Below, piece after piece: positions 8,931 to 17,763 of a stretch of DNA of 43,914 nt. This DNA comes from Candidatus Staskawiczbacteria bacterium (GTDB lineage Bacteria > Patescibacteriota > Minisyncoccia > Minisyncoccales > Staskawiczbacteraceae). Below the pieces are notes generated by a model that was given only the letters and a program-made list of their open reading frames with translations, was not told where the DNA came from and did not search any database. The position numbers and the translations under genes were made by a program. Each line of letters starts with the position of its first letter. The stretch's first letter is position 1. Where the stretch lies: assembly GCA_023245195.1 (NCBI GenBank), contig JAHFKU010000003.1, positions 1-43,914 on the forward strand. Direction: 5' to 3'.

Positions 8931-9021
8931 TTGAAGGTTTAAAGTTTAAAGTTTTAGTTTAAAGTTTCTAGTTGACTTTAAGCTAATAACTAAAACCAAT
9001 AACTTAAAACTAGAAACTATT

Positions 9022-9537
9022 ATGATTATTTTAGGCATTGACCCAGGAACAGCTCTGGTAGGCTATGCGATTATTTCAACTAAAAAACCAAAGGGCCAAA
9101 AACAAGACCGAAACGAAAAACCCAAGGTTTTGGATTTTGGCTGCATTACCACCAGCAAATCATCTTTAATGGGCAGAAGGCTGGAAATAATATACGACCA
9201 GGTTTGCCTATTAATTAAAAAACACCAACCAGACGTAGTTTCAATTGAAAATCTTTTTTTCTTTAAAAACCTAAAAACCGTCATGCCCGTCAGCCAGGCC
9301 AGGGGAGTTATTTTGCTGGCGGCGGCAAAAAGCAATGTTCCTGTTTTGGAATTTACCCCCCTGCAAATGAAAATGACAATTGTGGGATATGGCAAAGCTG
9401 AAAAAAAACAGGTTCAAGAAATGACAAAACAACTTCTAGATTTAAGTGGTTTTGATTTAAAAGAAAAAGACCGGAAAAAAGATGACGCTTTTGATGCGCT
9501 AGGCATAGCGCTTTGCGCTTTTTTGAAGCCTACTTAA
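9022..9537 (+). CDS. ruvC: Crossover junction endodeoxyribonuclease RuvC
   Basis: MIILGIDPGTALVGYAII, SIENLFFFKN, DAFDALGIALC. Confidence 0.94.
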   Translation: MIILGIDPGTALVGYAIISTKKPKGQKQDRNEKPKVLDFGCITTSKSSLMGRRLEIIYDQVCLLIKKHQPDVVSIENLFFFKNLKTVMPVSQARGVILLAAAKSNVPVLEFTPLQMKMTIVGYGKAEKKQVQEMTKQLLDLSGFDLKEKDRKKDDAFDALGIALCAFLKPT

Positions 9538-9614
9538 AGAGGTTTTTATAGCCTGTGGAGAGGGAAAAGCTTGACAATAGTGCGTGAAAAAATATAATAG
9601 GGAAAGATAAAATA

Positions 9615-9758
9615 ATTTACAATTTGAAATTTACAATTTGAAATCAATTTAAAAATATTACAATTTGAAATACTAAAATACGTTGCCTTTTCAAATTAAA
9701 ATATTGTAAGATTTAGTATTGAATTCAAATTTCAAATTACAAATTTAAAATTCAAAAC
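9615..9758. repeat. Intergenic repeat of AATTTGAAATTTACAATTTGAAAT words in inverted arms
   Basis: Similar words at 8050-8210, 31590-31672 and 41144-41230. Confidence 0.75.
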
Positions 9759-9923
9759 ATGGAGGATGATTTTTTAAACATCTTAAATCAGTCTGACGAT
9801 TTAGACGATGACACTATGGACGACGATGAAGACGAAGAAGAAGATGACGAAAAAAAGGTTGACGACGAAGAAGATCTTGACGATGACGAAGAAGAGTTAA
9901 GTATGGCAGACGACGAAGAATAG
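9759..9923 (+). CDS. Hyper-acidic 54-aa protein
   Basis: Manual translation MEDDFLNILNQSDDLDDDTMDDDEDEEEDDEKKVDDEEDLDDDEEELSMADDEE*; followed by a terminator-like hairpin; below the ORF-track length. Confidence 0.55.
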   Translation: MEDDFLNILNQSDDLDDDTMDDDEDEEEDDEKKVDDEEDLDDDEEELSMADDEE

Positions 9924-9953
9924 CTAGATATTTAATATAAAACATACCGCAAC

Positions 9954-9983
9954 CCAAAAACCAGCCCTCAAGCTGGTTTTTGG
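9954..9983 (+). terminator. Intrinsic terminator-like hairpin
   Basis: CCAAAAACCAGC-cctcaa-GCTGGTTTTTGG. Confidence 0.75.
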
Positions 9984-10048
9984 TTTGTTGGAAAAAAGAG
10001 TCGTATTGATTTTTAATAAAAATGTTGTAGAATACGCGTATTACTGTG

Positions 10049-10207
10049 GACCTCTTGCAAAATAAGGCTTTACTGCAAATAAAGCCTTTGGACGAAAAAT
10101 ACGCAATAATTTTTTAGCTTACCGCAGAGGGTAAACTAAAAAATTCTATCGTATTTTTCGTCTGCAAAGTCTGTATTTTCGCACGAAGCCTAATTTTGCA
10201 AGAGGTC
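10049..10207. mobile_element. MITE-like 159-bp imperfect hairpin with terminal IR GACCTCTTGCAAAAT
   Basis: Perfect 15-bp terminal IRs and internal arms ggacgaaaaatacgcaataattttttagcttacc / ggtaaactaaaaaattctatcgtatttttcgtc. Confidence 0.7.
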
Positions 10208-10209
10208 TT

Positions 10210-12420
10210 ATGAAACACTTTTTAGATTCGGTTAAAAAAATCCTAAAAAAGATAAAAAATTACGACAACAAGTGGGGTGTCGCCAAAACCATCGGCAAAT
10301 ATGTATTGTTTGCCTTTTTGGCTTTCTGTATTTTTATACTATTTCTCTTTTTTTACTATACCTACGACTTGCCCCGACCCGAAAAATTCGGCGAAAGCCC
10401 CATTATTCAGTCAACCAAAATTTATGATCGAACCGGAAAAGTGCTTTTGTATGACATTTACGGAGAAGAAAAAAGAGAGATTGTTTCTTTTGACAAAATT
10501 TCAGACAATTTAAAACATGCTGTTTTGGCATCTGAAGACGCCAGGTTTTACCAGCATGGCGGCATAGACTTTGAATCAATTATGCGGTCCATCCTCATTG
10601 ATTTAAAACTGCAATCAGCAAGCCAGGGAGCCTCCACTATTACCCAGCAATTAATTAGATCAGTCTATTTAACCAACCAAAAAACACTGTCCCGAAAGAT
10701 ACGGGAAATTGTATTGAGCATAGAATTAGAAAGAAGGTATTCCAAAGACCAAATTTTCAATTGGTACTTAAATCAAATACCCTTTGGCAAAAATGCTTAT
10801 GGCGCCGAAGCGGCAACGCAAACGTATTTTAACAAACCAGCTTCTGACTTATCGTTGGCAGAAGCTGCGGTTTTAACTGCTCTAATTCCCGCCCCAAGTT
10901 ATTATTCGCCCTATGGTTCCCACAAAGACCAGCTTTTGCAAAAAAAGAACTATATTTTGGAGCGAGAAAAACAACTTGGGTATATTAATCAAACACAATT
11001 AAAAGAAGCCAAAGATGAGATTTTGAATTTTGCCACCATCACTTCTCCCATAAAAGCTCCCCACTTTGTTATGTATGTCCAGCAATATTTGGAAGACCAA
11101 TATGGAGATGAGTTTTTAAAACAAAAGGGGTTAAAAGTGTATACCAGCCTTGATTGGGACCTACAAGATTATGCCGAGCAAGTGGTTAAGGATGCTGATA
11201 AAACAAATTTGAAATTTAAAGCCAACAACACCGCCCTGGTGGTTATTGATCCAAAAACCGGCGAAATTTTATCGCTTATTGGTTCAAAAGATTATTTTGG
11301 AACATCGTATCCAAAAGGGTGCGACCAGAAAGCCAGTGGCAGTTGTCTATTTGACCCGCAATACGACGTGGCCACTATTGGTCAGCGCCAACCAGGATCT
11401 TCTTTTAAGCCGTTTGTGTATGCGACCGCATTTAAAAAGGGGTATACTCCCAGCACCCTGGTGTGGGATGTAAAAACAGAATTTAATCCAAATTGCAGTA
11501 TGGATGGCAACCAAGAAAAAGACCAATACGGCTTAAAGTGTTATCACCCCCAAGATTATGATGGCAGATACCGGGGAATTATTTCTCTAAGAAATGCGCT
11601 CGACCAATCACTTAACATACCCGCCGTACAAGTCCTATACTTAGCTGGGTTGCGCGACAGCATCCAAACCGCCCACGAGATGGGAATTACCACCTTAAAT
11701 GATCCTGATAGCTATGGATTGTCTTTGGTGCTTGGCGGGGGCGAAGTAAACCTACTCGATATGACATCGGCTTATGGAGTTTTTGCAACCGAGGGCCAAA
11801 AAATACCTCCCGTAAGTATTTTAAAAATAGAAGACAGCCAAGGCAACATTATTGAAGAAAACAAAAGACAATCCACCAAGGTGCTCGACACTCAGGTAGC
11901 GCGACAAATAAATAACGTATTATCAGACAACAATGCCAGAGCCCCAATATTTGGCGTAAACAACCCACTGCATTTTGACAAATATCAGGTTGCCGCTAAA
12001 ACGGGTACCACTCAATATTTTAACGATGGTTGGACGATGGGATACACCCCATTTGCCTCCCTTGGAGTATGGGTTGGAAATAACGATAACTCTTCAACCA
12101 CCAACGAAGGCATTGGCCTGGCCGCTCCTATTTGGCACAAGGTGATGCAAAAATTACTAGAAACACATCCGGCAGAAAATTTTACGCCACCAAGCTTAGT
12201 AGAAAATCTAAACCCTATTTTACTAGGCCAATTACCAGCTGATCCTGCGCCCCACAGCATTTTATACTACATCGATAAAAACAATCCACTAAACACCTCG
12301 TATCCAAATCCCAACACCGACCCGATGTATCCTTTTTGGGAAGCCGCTGTGCAAAATTACACCAACTACACAAACCCCACAACACCCCCAGCAACGCCTC
12401 CAGCAAACCCCACACCCTAA
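10210..12420 (+). CDS. Penicillin-binding protein 1A family (transglycosylase/transpeptidase)
   Basis: ASEDARFYQHGGIDFESIMRS, GASTITQQLIR, QRQPGSSFKPFVYATAF, KTGTTQYFNDGWTMGYTP; Thr/Pro-rich C-terminus. Confidence 0.95.
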   Translation: MKHFLDSVKKILKKIKNYDNKWGVAKTIGKYVLFAFLAFCIFILFLFFYYTYDLPRPEKFGESPIIQSTKIYDRTGKVLLYDIYGEEKREIVSFDKISDNLKHAVLASEDARFYQHGGIDFESIMRSILIDLKLQSASQGASTITQQLIRSVYLTNQKTLSRKIREIVLSIELERRYSKDQIFNWYLNQIPFGKNAYGAEAATQTYFNKPASDLSLAEAAVLTALIPAPSYYSPYGSHKDQLLQKKNYILEREKQLGYINQTQLKEAKDEILNFATITSPIKAPHFVMYVQQYLEDQYGDEFLKQKGLKVYTSLDWDLQDYAEQVVKDADKTNLKFKANNTALVVIDPKTGEILSLIGSKDYFGTSYPKGCDQKASGSCLFDPQYDVATIGQRQPGSSFKPFVYATAFKKGYTPSTLVWDVKTEFNPNCSMDGNQEKDQYGLKCYHPQDYDGRYRGIISLRNALDQSLNIPAVQVLYLAGLRDSIQTAHEMGITTLNDPDSYGLSLVLGGGEVNLLDMTSAYGVFATEGQKIPPVSILKIEDSQGNIIEENKRQSTKVLDTQVARQINNVLSDNNARAPIFGVNNPLHFDKYQVAAKTGTTQYFNDGWTMGYTPFASLGVWVGNNDNSSTTNEGIGLAAPIWHKVMQKLLETHPAENFTPPSLVENLNPILLGQLPADPAPHSILYYIDKNNPLNTSYPNPNTDPMYPFWEAAVQNYTNYTNPTTPPATPPANPTP

Positions 12421-12421
12421 A

Positions 12422-12469
12422 GTTCAACAAAAAAACCACAAACATATGTTTGTGGTTTTTTTGTTGAAC
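12422..12469. terminator. 48-bp perfectly palindromic bidirectional terminator between convergent genes
   Basis: GTTCAACAAAAAAACCACAAACATATGTTTGTGGTTTTTTTGTTGAAC. Confidence 0.85.
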
Positions 12470-12483
12470 AAAGTATTGCAATA

Positions 12484-13620
12484 CTACATTGATTTGATCG
12501 GCATCACCACATAAATATAACTAGAATCTCCCACGGGCTTTAAAATACACGGACCCTCTTCTTTACTAATATCAAAAATTATTTCAGAGCTTTTAATATT
12601 TAACAACCCATCTATAAGGTATTTATAATTAAAAGAAACGTCTATTGAATCTCCTTCCACTTTAACGGGCAAACTTGACCTATTTTCTCCCACATCGCCA
12701 CTTTTAGCAAAAACTTCAATTTCTTGTTTTTCTTTGTTTATTGAAATTTTCACCTCATTAACCTTGCCAGAAAAGAGTGATGCGGTTTTGATTTGATTTA
12801 AAAATTCGTCTTTTTTCAACACCACATGGGTTTTAAATTTGGTAGGAATAATATCCTGGTAATTAGGATATTCTCCCTCAATTAAACGAGATGTAATCTG
12901 CACCTGGGGATGCGCCGCCTCTTTCATGGGAAGCTCAAATAACACCTGATTGGATGAAAAATAAATCCTCATCAAACCCTCTTTGTTTTCTAAAATATTC
13001 ATAACTTCCCTAGCCGATTTTTGAGGCAAGATAAAAGAATAGTCTTTTTCTTTTATGTTTTTTAACGGTTCTTCCAAGTGGATATTTTTTTCTCCCAGCC
13101 TAAAACTATCGGTGGCTACCATTTTAATTGCATTTTTAGAAAAAGAAAAGTAAACACCGGAAATTTCAGGCCTTGATTGGGAGGTTGAAGCAATGTCAAT
13201 GATTTGAGCCAATCCCATGCAAAGCTTTTTACTATCTAATTCTATGTATTCAGCATTTTTAAATTCCGGTATTATGGGAAAATCCTCTGAACTATATCCC
13301 TGGATTTGGGTTTTAATATTCTTGCATTCAATATATAGATTCTGGTCTTTTACCTCCATGGTGATTTTTTCATTCGGTAAAGAAGAAATAAAGGCTGATA
13401 AAAACTTGGCTGGAACAACGATATTTCCATTTTTAATAATCTTAACTAATATCCATAATTTAATCGCTATTTCTAGGTCAGTAGAAACTAAACTTAAAAA
13501 ATTATTATCAGTGGTTATTAATACATTATTTAAAATTGGCAGTGATAAATTTTTCCCCACAATCCGTTCAGTAATATTAAGATTTGTTTTTAAATTTTCT
13601 TTTAACACTTCTATTTTCAT
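12484..13620 (-). CDS. dnaN: DNA polymerase III beta subunit (sliding clamp)
   Basis: MKIEVLKENLKTNLNITERIVGKNLSLPILNNVLI..., C-terminal YVVMPIKS. Confidence 0.95.
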   Translation of the reverse strand: MKIEVLKENLKTNLNITERIVGKNLSLPILNNVLITTDNNFLSLVSTDLEIAIKLWILVKIIKNGNIVVPAKFLSAFISSLPNEKITMEVKDQNLYIECKNIKTQIQGYSSEDFPIIPEFKNAEYIELDSKKLCMGLAQIIDIASTSQSRPEISGVYFSFSKNAIKMVATDSFRLGEKNIHLEEPLKNIKEKDYSFILPQKSAREVMNILENKEGLMRIYFSSNQVLFELPMKEAAHPQVQITSRLIEGEYPNYQDIIPTKFKTHVVLKKDEFLNQIKTASLFSGKVNEVKISINKEKQEIEVFAKSGDVGENRSSLPVKVEGDSIDVSFNYKYLIDGLLNIKSSEIIFDISKEEGPCILKPVGDSSYIYVVMPIKSM

Positions 13621-13836
13621 AAGCGATATTGTTAGCAATTAAATTAATTTTTAAATAATATGTTTATAGTTGTTAGTGGATGCGTCTTTCTGATTTTTTT
13701 AAATATGGGTATGTTATTTTAACTATAAATTAATAATAAATAACCTGTTGATAAGTGGGTGGGAAAAACCTGAGGATAAAACGGATAAATTTTTTGTATA
13801 ATTTTTTAAATCAAATATTACCAGTTTTTCACGCAC

Positions 13837-15204
13837 TTATCCACTATATACTCTTTGTTTTATTAGGTTTAATTCTTCGGTTAATTTGTTGTTTTGCTCA
13901 TTCTCTTTTTGGATTTTTTTATAAGCATATATTACCGTGGTGTGGTCTTTGCCGCCAAATTTGCGGGCGATAGCTGGGAAAGAATATTTTAACTCTTCTC
14001 GCAGTAAAAACATAGCTATTTGCCGTGGTTTTACTACTTCTTTGCGCCTCGTGGGATTAAAAATATTTTTTTCTTCCAGGTTGTAAAACTTAGCGACCGT
14101 TTCAACGATTTTCTTAAAACTGGCCACATTAAAAGGGGAAAAAACAAAATTTTTCAACAGTTTTTTGGTGGTTTCTAGGTTGGGAATATTGCCATTGGTT
14201 TTATAGTAAATAAGCAAACTATTTAAAGCTCCTTCTAGTTCCCTAATATTCTTTTTTACATTAGAGGCTATGTATTCTAAAACATCTTCTGGCAGTGCCA
14301 GGCTCTTTTCTTGAAGCTTTGTTTTAAGAATAGCTAGTCGCGTTTCATAATCAGGCAAGCTGATATCAATAATCATTCCGCCTTCAAAGCGGGATCGCAG
14401 CCGTTCTTCTAATTCCGCTATGGCGTTTGGGGGTTTGTCGGAAGAGAGGATTATTTGCTTGTTTTTTTCGTATAGCGAATTAAAGGTGTGAAAAAACTCT
14501 TCCTGGGTTTTATTTTTTCCGGCTAAAAACTGGATGTCGTCTATAATTAACACATCAATAGAAGATAGGCTGGCCTTGAAAACATCAATATTGTGGTTTC
14601 TAATTCCAGAAATAATGTTTGAAACGAACTTTTCAGAAGAAATATATTTTACCTTCTTTTTTTTAGGGCCATCGCTGATTTTGTTCCCAATAGCTTGTAT
14701 TAAATGTGTTTTACCAAGCCCGACTCCGCCATAAATAAAAAGCGGATTATAGGTATTGCCAACGTTTTCTGAAACCGCCAAGGCTGCTGCATAAGCCAAT
14801 TCATTAAATGATCCTACCACAAAGTTTTCAAATACATAGCGAGGATTAAGATTGGTTTCTTTATTAACCTTAAATTCGTCAAATTTTAATTGTTCTACGT
14901 CAATTTTGTTGCTTTCGGTGTTTTCTTTTACTTCTTTTATTTCCTTTTTCTCTAGGGATCTTGGATTTATGACAAATTCTAGCCCCTTAATGGAATTATC
15001 CTGATCAAAGATGGTTTTAAGGATTAGTTTGTAGTACTTGTTGTTTAACCACTCTTTAGAAAAAGCGTTGGGAACCGAAATAATCACCTTTTCTTCTTCT
15101 TTTGAAATAATTTGGGTGTTTTGGAACCAGGTTGCAAAATTAGCCTTGGATATATTGAGCTGCATTTGAGCTAAAACTGATTGCCAAAGTTCATGATTGT
15201 CCAT
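13837..15204 (-). CDS. dnaA: Chromosomal replication initiator DnaA
   Basis: NPRYVFENFVVGSFNELAYAAA, FIYGGVGLGKTHL, IDDIQFLAGK, FGGKDHTTVIYAYKKI. Confidence 0.97.
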   Translation of the reverse strand: MDNHELWQSVLAQMQLNISKANFATWFQNTQIISKEEEKVIISVPNAFSKEWLNNKYYKLILKTIFDQDNSIKGLEFVINPRSLEKKEIKEVKENTESNKIDVEQLKFDEFKVNKETNLNPRYVFENFVVGSFNELAYAAALAVSENVGNTYNPLFIYGGVGLGKTHLIQAIGNKISDGPKKKKVKYISSEKFVSNIISGIRNHNIDVFKASLSSIDVLIIDDIQFLAGKNKTQEEFFHTFNSLYEKNKQIILSSDKPPNAIAELEERLRSRFEGGMIIDISLPDYETRLAILKTKLQEKSLALPEDVLEYIASNVKKNIRELEGALNSLLIYYKTNGNIPNLETTKKLLKNFVFSPFNVASFKKIVETVAKFYNLEEKNIFNPTRRKEVVKPRQIAMFLLREELKYSFPAIARKFGGKDHTTVIYAYKKIQKENEQNNKLTEELNLIKQRVYSG

Positions 15205-15562
15205 AATAATGAGATTTTGCGCAATTACGCCAAAATTGGCACAAGGTCACGCCGAAACTTTATAATAATTAAAATACTCTGAATCACGAAACTCTTTTGT
15301 AGTTCAGAATAACTATATAAAAAATATCAAGCTTATTAATGAGAGTCAAATAAGTATAAAATAAGGTCAATTGTTAATAAAGTGTGGATAAGGTGTGTTT
15401 TGGGTTAAACCTTAGACGCACAATAATGTTAAATTGACCAATGCGTTCTTTTATACTATACTAACCATAATATATTAACCTAGAAAATTATACAACTTTA
15501 CATCGCAAAATTCCTGAAACCCGTTTTTATTGAGTATTTTGCGATTTAAAGTTTACAAATAC
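15205..15562. other. Candidate oriC/regulatory region between divergent dnaA and rpmH
   Basis: 358-bp AT-rich gap at conserved dnaA-rpmH boundary; one perfect DnaA box TGTGGATAA at 15383-15391. Confidence 0.45.
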
Positions 15563-15697
15563 ATGAGCTTTACTTATAAGCCAAAAAAGAAAAAAAGGAA
15601 AAGAACCCATGGTTTTTTGGTTCGCATGCAGACCAAAAAGGGCAAGCAGGTTATCCAAAGGAGAAGAGCCAAAGGAAGAAAGAAGCTCTCAGTATAG
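15563..15697 (+). CDS. rpmH: Ribosomal protein bL34
   Basis: Manual translation [44 protein letters not shown]; too short for ORF track. Confidence 0.95.
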   Translation: MSFTYKPKKKKRKRTHGFLVRMQTKKGKQVIQRRRAKGRKKLSV

Positions 15698-15701
15698 TTA
15701 T

Positions 15702-15822
15702 TAATTTTCAATTTCTAATTTTCAATTTTCATTAAATTTTTAATACACTAATTTTCAAATACGTTTAGAAATTAAAGCAATTAGATATTTAATAGAAATT
15801 AGAAATTATGAATTAGAAATTC
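15702..15822. repeat. Intergenic inverted-arm repeat, family B (gene-less copy)
   Basis: Arms aattttcaatttctaatttt...attaaat / atttaatagaaattagaaatt...; homologous to 36527-36652. Confidence 0.8.
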
Positions 15823-15829
15823 AGGGAAG

Positions 15830-16168
15830 GTGTTGCCAAAACCAAACCGTTTAACCAAAAAAAAGGATTTTGATCTGGTCTTTAAAAAAGGGGAAAGCGT
15901 AAAAAACGGCTTTTTAATATTTAAAATGTTAAAAAGTAATTTGCCAGAAAGCCGTTTTGGATTTGTGGTGAGCCGCAAGGTTTCTGGCAAGGCGACGGTA
16001 AGAAATAAGGTTAAAAGAAGATTGCGAGACGCAATCTTTCTTAGATTAAAAGAATTGAAAGGGGTTATAGATGTTGTTGTTATCACGTTACCGGGAATTG
16101 AAAAAAAAGAGTTTTTAGAAATACAAAACATGGTGGGAGGCGGGCTTAAAAAGTTAAAAATAATATAG
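15830..16168 (+). CDS. rnpA: Ribonuclease P protein component
   Basis: RLTKKKDFDLVFKKGESVKNGFL, SRKVSGKATVRNKVKRRLRDA. Confidence 0.92.
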   Translation: MLPKPNRLTKKKDFDLVFKKGESVKNGFLIFKMLKSNLPESRFGFVVSRKVSGKATVRNKVKRRLRDAIFLRLKELKGVIDVVVITLPGIEKKEFLEIQNMVGGGLKKLKII

Positions 16169-16173
16169 GGAGT

Positions 16174-16330
16174 AATCACGAATATACTAATACGTTCAAA
16201 TATACCAATCTTACAAATATACGAATACGAGATTGCTTTTGCGCCTGCGGGCGCCTCGCAATGACGGCGGCAAGATTTGTATATTTGTAAAATTCGTATA
16301 TTATCGTAAATTTGTATATTCGCGACTACT
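16174..16330. repeat. Intergenic inverted-arm repeat with central AGATTGC...GCAATGAC element (16229-16264)
   Basis: Arms of acgaatatac/caaatatac words; GC-rich core cgcctgcgggcgcctcgc. Confidence 0.75.
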
Positions 16331-16338
16331 CCAATTAA

Positions 16339-17052
16339 ATGTTTGGATTTATAGTTAATTTTTTTAAAATCTTCTTATACTTTCCGCTTTTTAATGCGCT
16401 GGTTTTAATATACGACTATTTTCCCGGGCACGACTTTGGCATAGCCATTATTGTTCTTACGATTATTATAAGAGTTATTATTTATCCCCTTTCGGTAAAA
16501 GCCCTACAATCCCAAAAAGCCCTTTCAAGCCTTCAACCTCAATTAAAAGAGATTCAGGAAAAATACAAAAACGACAAAGAAAAACAAGCCAAAGAAACCC
16601 TAGAACTGTATCGCAAAGAAAAAATCAACCCTTTTAGTGGGCTACTGTTGGCTTTAATCCAGCTTCCCATATTAATTGCCCTTTATAATGTGTTTTGGAA
16701 CGGCTTAAAGCCCGAACAGCTTAGTAATTTATATGGCTTTGTCGTAAATCCGGGGCATATTAATCCAGTATTTCTTGGTCTTGCAGATTTGTCTAAGCCA
16801 AACGTGATTTTTGCTATTTTGGCCGGTATTTTGCAGTTTTTCCAGACAAAAATGTTAACACCTAGCCCCACCAAGGGCTTGGCGGCCAATGACATGTCTT
16901 CGATGATGCAAAAGCAAATGCTGTACTTTTTCCCAATCATAACCATAGTCATTCTTTTAAAACTGCCTTCAGCGCTAGGATTGTACTGGATAGCAAGCGG
17001 AATATTTTCTATAATCCAGCAGTATTTCATCCTTAAAAAGAATAAAAAATAA
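16339..17052 (+). CDS. yidC: Membrane protein insertase YidC/Oxa1
   Basis: DFGIAIIVLTIIIRVIIYPLSVKALQSQKALSSLQPQLKEIQEKYKNDKEKQ; C-terminal GLYWIASGIFSIIQQYF. Confidence 0.94.
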   Translation: MFGFIVNFFKIFLYFPLFNALVLIYDYFPGHDFGIAIIVLTIIIRVIIYPLSVKALQSQKALSSLQPQLKEIQEKYKNDKEKQAKETLELYRKEKINPFSGLLLALIQLPILIALYNVFWNGLKPEQLSNLYGFVVNPGHINPVFLGLADLSKPNVIFAILAGILQFFQTKMLTPSPTKGLAANDMSSMMQKQMLYFFPIITIVILLKLPSALGLYWIASGIFSIIQQYFILKKNKK

Positions 17053-17519
17053 TGGAGGAACAAGAATTAAAAACAATTAAAGAAACCATAGAAAAGTTCC
17101 TGCAGAAAATGACGGTGGATGTTTTGACGGTGGAATTAAACTCATCATTGGTAAACAATAAAGAATGTGTGAATGTGGATATTCACATAAAAGAGCCGCA
17201 GGTTTTAATTGGGCAAAGCGGCCAAACATTGTTTGAATTGGGGCGCCTGTTAAGGATTATTTTAAATAAAAAGCTCCAGAAAGATTTTTATGTGGATTTA
17301 GATATTAACGATTATAAAAAACAAAAATTATTGTATTTGAAAAAAATGGCGGCGGATTTGGCGCGCGAAGTGGTGGTAACCCAAAAAGAAAAAATATTGC
17401 CTCCCATGCCTTCTTATGAAAGAAGAATTATTCATAGCGAACTTGCCGGCCGGCAAGATATTATTACCCAAAGCCATGGGGAGGGGGTAGATAGGTCGGT
17501 GATTATTAGTCCCAAATAA
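17052..17519 (+). CDS. Jag/KhpB-like KH-R3H RNA-binding protein
   Basis: KH-like LIGQSGQTLFELGRLLRIILN; R3H-like PPMPSYERRIIHSEL...SHGEGVDRSVIISPK. Confidence 0.85.
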   Translation: MEEQELKTIKETIEKFLQKMTVDVLTVELNSSLVNNKECVNVDIHIKEPQVLIGQSGQTLFELGRLLRIILNKKLQKDFYVDLDINDYKKQKLLYLKKMAADLAREVVVTQKEKILPPMPSYERRIIHSELAGRQDIITQSHGEGVDRSVIISPK

Positions 17520-17524
17520 TTTTT

Positions 17525-17642
17525 TGGTCATTGCGAGCGGCGGCCGTAAGGCCGCCGCAAGGCAATCTGCACACCGTCATTGCGAGACTCGTCCGCAGAC
17601 GAGGCGTGGCAATCTAGATTACTTCGTAAAAACTCGCAATGA
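17525..17642. repeat. Tandem cluster of AGATTGC/GCAATGAC-family repeats with different internal palindromes
   Basis: Three copies: attgcgagcggcggccgtaaggccgccgcaaggcaatct; gtcattgcgagactcgtccgcagacgaggcgtggcaatct; agattacttcgtaaaaactcgcaatgac. Confidence 0.88.
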
Positions 17643-17660
17643 CGAATAATTATGAAATCC

Positions 17661-17694
17661 ATCCCAAATTACTACGATCGTAGTAATTTGGGAT
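17661..17694. repeat. 34-bp perfect palindrome (ATCCCAAATTACTACGATCGTAGTAATTTGGGAT)
   Basis: Read directly. Confidence 0.96.
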
Positions 17695-17707
17695 AGAGAT
17701 GATGACC

Positions 17708-17739
17708 AAAAAGACAAGCTTACTTAAGCTTGTCTTTTT
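17708..17739. terminator. Bidirectional terminator, 15-bp stem
   Basis: AAAAAGACAAGCTTA-ct-TAAGCTTGTCTTTTT. Confidence 0.85.
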
Positions 17740-17763
17740 GTTTGTGCGAAACTTATCAAAGAT

